Positions 5,537 through 7,764 of a stretch of 7,764 nt of DNA are shown piece after piece. A program made the translations under genes and the position numbers. The notes below the pieces were generated by a model, which worked only from the letters and a program-made list of their open reading frames with translations, did no database searches and was not told the origin of the DNA. The first letter of the stretch is position 1; each line of letters opens with the position of its first letter. This DNA is from an uncultured Oscillospiraceae bacterium. Lineage in GTDB: Bacteria > Bacillota_A > Clostridia > Oscillospirales > Oscillospiraceae. The stretch spans positions 1 through 7,764 of the forward strand of contig CAAFFR010000047.1 of the NCBI GenBank assembly GCA_900762245.1. The letters run 5' to 3'.

Positions 5537-6490
5537 ATGGCCTTTGACACCTTACTGGGCAACGACCGGCTGAAGCAGAATCTCGCGGAAAGTCTGGCAA
5601 AGGGGCATGTTTCCCACTTCTATCTGATTTCCGGACCGGAGGGCTCCGGCAAGCACACCCTGGCAAAGCTGCTGGCAGCCGCCATCCTGTGTCAGGAAAA
5701 GCGCAAACCCTGCCTTCGCTGCAACCCCTGCCGCAAGGTTCTGGAAAACAGCCACCCGGACTTCATCACGGTGGATGACCCGGAGAAAAAGACCGTCACC
5801 GTGGATCTGGTCCGCCAGGCCCGGGCAGATATTTACGTCCAGCCCAATGAATCGGACCACAAAATCTACCTGTTCCCCCGGGCCCAGGATATGGGCGTGC
5901 CGGGACAGAATGCCCTGCTGAAAATTCTGGAAGAGCCGCCCAAATACGGCGTGTTTCTCCTGCTGACGGACAATCCCGACAAACTTCTGCCCACTGTCCG
6001 TTCCCGGTGCACGGAACTGAAAATGCAGGCCCTTTCCGAAGACATTCTGCGAAAGCAGCTGCGTCACGATTTCCCCGGCGCATCGGAAGAAGACTTGAGC
6101 GCCGCCATTTACCGCAGCGGCTGCTTTCTGGGACAGGCGAAACTTCTGCTGGAAAGCGGCTCAGAAACACCCCCTCAGACCCAGCAGCTGGTGGAGGCCC
6201 TGTGCCGAAAGGACAGCCTCCTGCTGACCCAGACACTGACTCCCATGGAGAAATGGAAGCGGGATGCCCTGCTGGAAATTCTCAAATCCTGGCTGGAAAT
6301 TCTGGAAAACGCCATACTCAGCCGCAGCGGCATCCGGGTCCTGTCCCCCCAGGCCCGCCAGCTTGCCCAGCTTCGGCCTGCCGCCGAGCTTCACGAGATC
6401 GCCCTGACCCTGAAAAAAGCCATCGACTATACCCAAAGCAATGTCTCCCCCGCCGCCGTCTGCGGCTGGCTCACCTGGGAGCTGCGTTAA
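5537..6490 (+). CDS. holB: DNA polymerase III subunit delta' (clamp-loader component)
   Basis: This encodes a 317-residue AAA+ fold protein of the replicative clamp loader, which opens the beta clamp and places it on primed DNA. Residues 33-40 read G-P-E-G-S-G-K-H, a Walker A-like loop. C52, C59, C62 and C65 form the four-Cys zinc module typical of delta' and tau/gamma. N-A-L-L-K-I-L-E-E-P-P (125-135) and S-R-C (156-158) are family signatures; the SRC Arg acts on a neighbouring subunit's ATP site. The Walker B position (about 110-118) reads I-Y-L-F-P-R-A-Q-D and lacks the usual Asp-Glu pair. The C-terminal part is a helical collar-like domain. The ATG at 5537 follows AAGGAGG (5524-5530). The next gene is ricT, as in Bacillus subtilis, which supports the assignment over tau/gamma. 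Confidence 0.94.
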   Translation: MAFDTLLGNDRLKQNLAESLAKGHVSHFYLISGPEGSGKHTLAKLLAAAILCQEKRKPCLRCNPCRKVLENSHPDFITVDDPEKKTVTVDLVRQARADIYVQPNESDHKIYLFPRAQDMGVPGQNALLKILEEPPKYGVFLLLTDNPDKLLPTVRSRCTELKMQALSEDILRKQLRHDFPGASEEDLSAAIYRSGCFLGQAKLLLESGSETPPQTQQLVEALCRKDSLLLTQTLTPMEKWKRDALLEILKSWLEILENAILSRSGIRVLSPQARQLAQLRPAAELHEIALTLKKAIDYTQSNVSPAAVCGWLTWELR

Positions 6491-6507
6491 CCCATCGAAA
6501 AATTTTG

Positions 6508-6627
6508 CCTTGCCTCCCTCTCTGAGGGAGGTGCCCCGCAGGGGCGGAGGGAGTGTACTTCTTTCGGTAATACACTCCCCCAGTCACGGCTTACGCCGTG
6601 CCAGCCCCCTCACAGAGGGGGCCAAGG
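6508..6627. repeat. Five-hairpin palindromic repeat, copy 2 (holB-ricT junction)
   Basis: This copy starts 17 bases after the holB stop and ends 25 bases before ricT. It folds without mismatch: closing helix CCTTG 6508-6512 with CAAGG 6623-6627; I, 6513-6520 with 6524-6531 (8 bp); II, 6533-6537 with 6541-6545 (5 bp); III, 6549-6557 with 6571-6579 (9 bp, 13-base loop); IV, 6585-6590 with 6595-6600 (6 bp); V, 6604-6611 with 6615-6622 (8 bp). It shares its first 26 bases and a 41-base block with the copy at 3464-3589. The hairpin III loop and hairpin II differ between the copies. Orientation relative to transcription is the same in both. Confidence 0.9.
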
Positions 6628-6652
6628 TATCTGAATATAAGGAGCAAAACCA

Positions 6653-7764
6653 ATGGAAGAACTTACCAATCTGCCCCAGGCTGATGTGGAGGTCGTTGAC
6701 ATCCAGTTCCGGCCCGGACAGAAGATCTACTTTTTTGACCCCGACGGTCAGCGCTATCAGCCCGGCGACCATGTGATCATCGACACCGCCCGGGGCGCGG
6801 AATACGGCATCTGCACCGGCGGCAACCATACCATCCCCCCCAAGGATGTGGTGGCCCCCCTGCGCAAGGTCATCCGTCTCGCCAATGCCCAGGATGAAAA
6901 GATCGTGGCAGAGAACCGCGCCAAGGAAAAGAAGGCCTACGACGTGTGCCTGCAGAAGATTGCAGACCATCAGCTGGATATGCAGCTGGTATCCGCCGAA
7001 GTGGCCTTCGACGGCAGCAAGATCCTGTTCTACTTCACCGCCGACGAGCGTGTGGACTTCCGGGAGCTGGTAAAGAATCTGGCCTCCGTGTTCCATACCC
7101 GCATCGAGCTGCGGCAGATCGGTGTCCGGGACAAGGCCAAAATGGTTGGCGGCCTGGGCATCTGCGGACGGCCCTTCTGCTGCGCCAGTTTCCTGGATGA
7201 TTTCCAGCCGGTCTCCATCAAGATGGCCAAGACCCAGAATCTTTCTCTGAACCCCACCAAAATTTCCGGCACCTGCGGCCGCCTGATGTGCTGCCTGAAA
7301 TACGAGCAGGATGCCTATGAAGATCTGATCCGCACCAGCCCCAAGCTGGATTCCTTCGTGGATACCCCCGAAGGCCGCGGCACCGTGGTAGAGATCGACC
7401 TGCTGCGCCAGCGGGTGAAGGTCCGGATGGAGGATGCCCCCGAGACCATCTCCGTCTTCCCCAACGCCGATATCGCCGTTCTGCGCAGCGGCAAGGCCAA
7501 GAAGAATGATCCCCCCATCCCCGCAGACCTGGCGCCCATTTCCGGCAGCGGCAAGCGCATCCGCCGGGAGCAGCCCGAGGAGAAGGGCTTCCTGGAGCCC
7601 ATCAAGTTCCGCTACAGCACCGAGCAGGTGGTAGATGAGCCGGAAGTCCAGGAGCAGCCTGCCGAAGAAACCGCAGCAGAGTCGGCGGAAGGCAAATCCT
7701 CCCGCAGCCGCAACCGCCGCCGCAAGCTCCAGAATGCCCCCAAGGAGCCCCAGAGCAAGGAAGC
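6653..7764 (+). CDS. ricT: PSP1-domain protein RicT (YaaT), 3' end outside window
   Basis: The frame is open from ATG 6653 to the window end with no stop, giving at least 370 residues. AAGGAG (6639-6644) precedes the ATG at good spacing. The PSP1 core has two Cys motifs: C-G-R-P-F-C-C (C171, C176, C177) and C-G-R-L-M-C-C (C208, C213, C214). In B. subtilis, RicT works with RicA and RicF in an iron-sulphur complex that promotes RNase Y cleavage of mRNAs and affects sporulation, competence and biofilm formation. Its Cys residues are cluster ligands there; the role here is inferred by homology. The conserved part ends near residue 285. Beyond it is a low-complexity tail, first Glu/Pro/Gln-rich (about 325-347), then basic (S-R-S-R-N-R-R-R-K, 350-358). 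B. subtilis RicT has about 275 residues, so this one is clearly longer. It is likely co-transcribed with holB. Confidence 0.93.
   Translation, partial: MEELTNLPQADVEVVDIQFRPGQKIYFFDPDGQRYQPGDHVIIDTARGAEYGICTGGNHTIPPKDVVAPLRKVIRLANAQDEKIVAENRAKEKKAYDVCLQKIADHQLDMQLVSAEVAFDGSKILFYFTADERVDFRELVKNLASVFHTRIELRQIGVRDKAKMVGGLGICGRPFCCASFLDDFQPVSIKMAKTQNLSLNPTKISGTCGRLMCCLKYEQDAYEDLIRTSPKLDSFVDTPEGRGTVVEIDLLRQRVKVRMEDAPETISVFPNADIAVLRSGKAKKNDPPIPADLAPISGSGKRIRREQPEEKGFLEPIKFRYSTEQVVDEPEVQEQPAEETAAESAEGKSSRSRNRRRKLQNAPKEPQSKE

Noticed and set aside
3464..6627. CRISPR array or phage attachment sites made by the two related repeats
   Set aside because: The copies are about 3 kb apart with housekeeping genes between them, there are no regular spacers or cas genes, and no integrase or tRNA is present.

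Overview
The window looks like a chromosomal core-gene segment from a moderately GC-rich anaerobic Firmicute of the class Clostridia, probably an Oscillospirales/Ruminococcaceae gut bacterium. This rests on strong AAGGAGG-type ribosome binding sites, sigma-A-like promoters with TATAAT, a CBS/DRTGG-containing family II pyrophosphatase, the Firmicute gene pair holB-ricT, and dense short palindromic intergenic repeats of a kind I associate with that group. The placement is inference, since no 16S or other marker is present. All seven genes lie on the plus strand.

Region 1 (1-2350) is nucleoside salvage. It holds the 3' end of phosphopentomutase (deoB), a 140-bp inverted-repeat element, cytidine deaminase (cdd) with an intrinsic terminator, and a BMP/PnrA-type lipoprotein that should bind nucleosides outside the membrane, with its own strong terminator. 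Together these would capture nucleosides, deaminate cytidine and feed the pentose phosphate into central metabolism. The lipoprotein gene has codon usage unlike its neighbours, suggesting very high expression.

Region 2 (2390-5236) starts at a good promoter and carries a type I L-asparaginase (ansA-like), a five-hairpin repeat, and a 537-residue manganese-type inorganic pyrophosphatase with a CBS-DRTGG-CBS regulatory insert (ppaC).

Region 3 (5237-7764) starts with a 300-bp non-coding gap containing a composite palindromic element, a terminator-like hairpin and an extended -10 promoter. It continues with DNA polymerase III delta' (holB), a second copy of the five-hairpin repeat, and ricT (yaaT, PSP1 family), which runs off the end. 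holB-ricT is a conserved Firmicute neighbourhood linking the clamp loader to the RicAFT RNA-processing factor.

No defence system, CRISPR array, prophage, tRNA or rRNA is visible, and the genes are conventional. The most unusual material is between the genes: four of six junctions carry elaborate palindromic repeats from three families, while the other two have plain intrinsic terminators. Two copies of one family can each be drawn as a closed five-arm hairpin junction.
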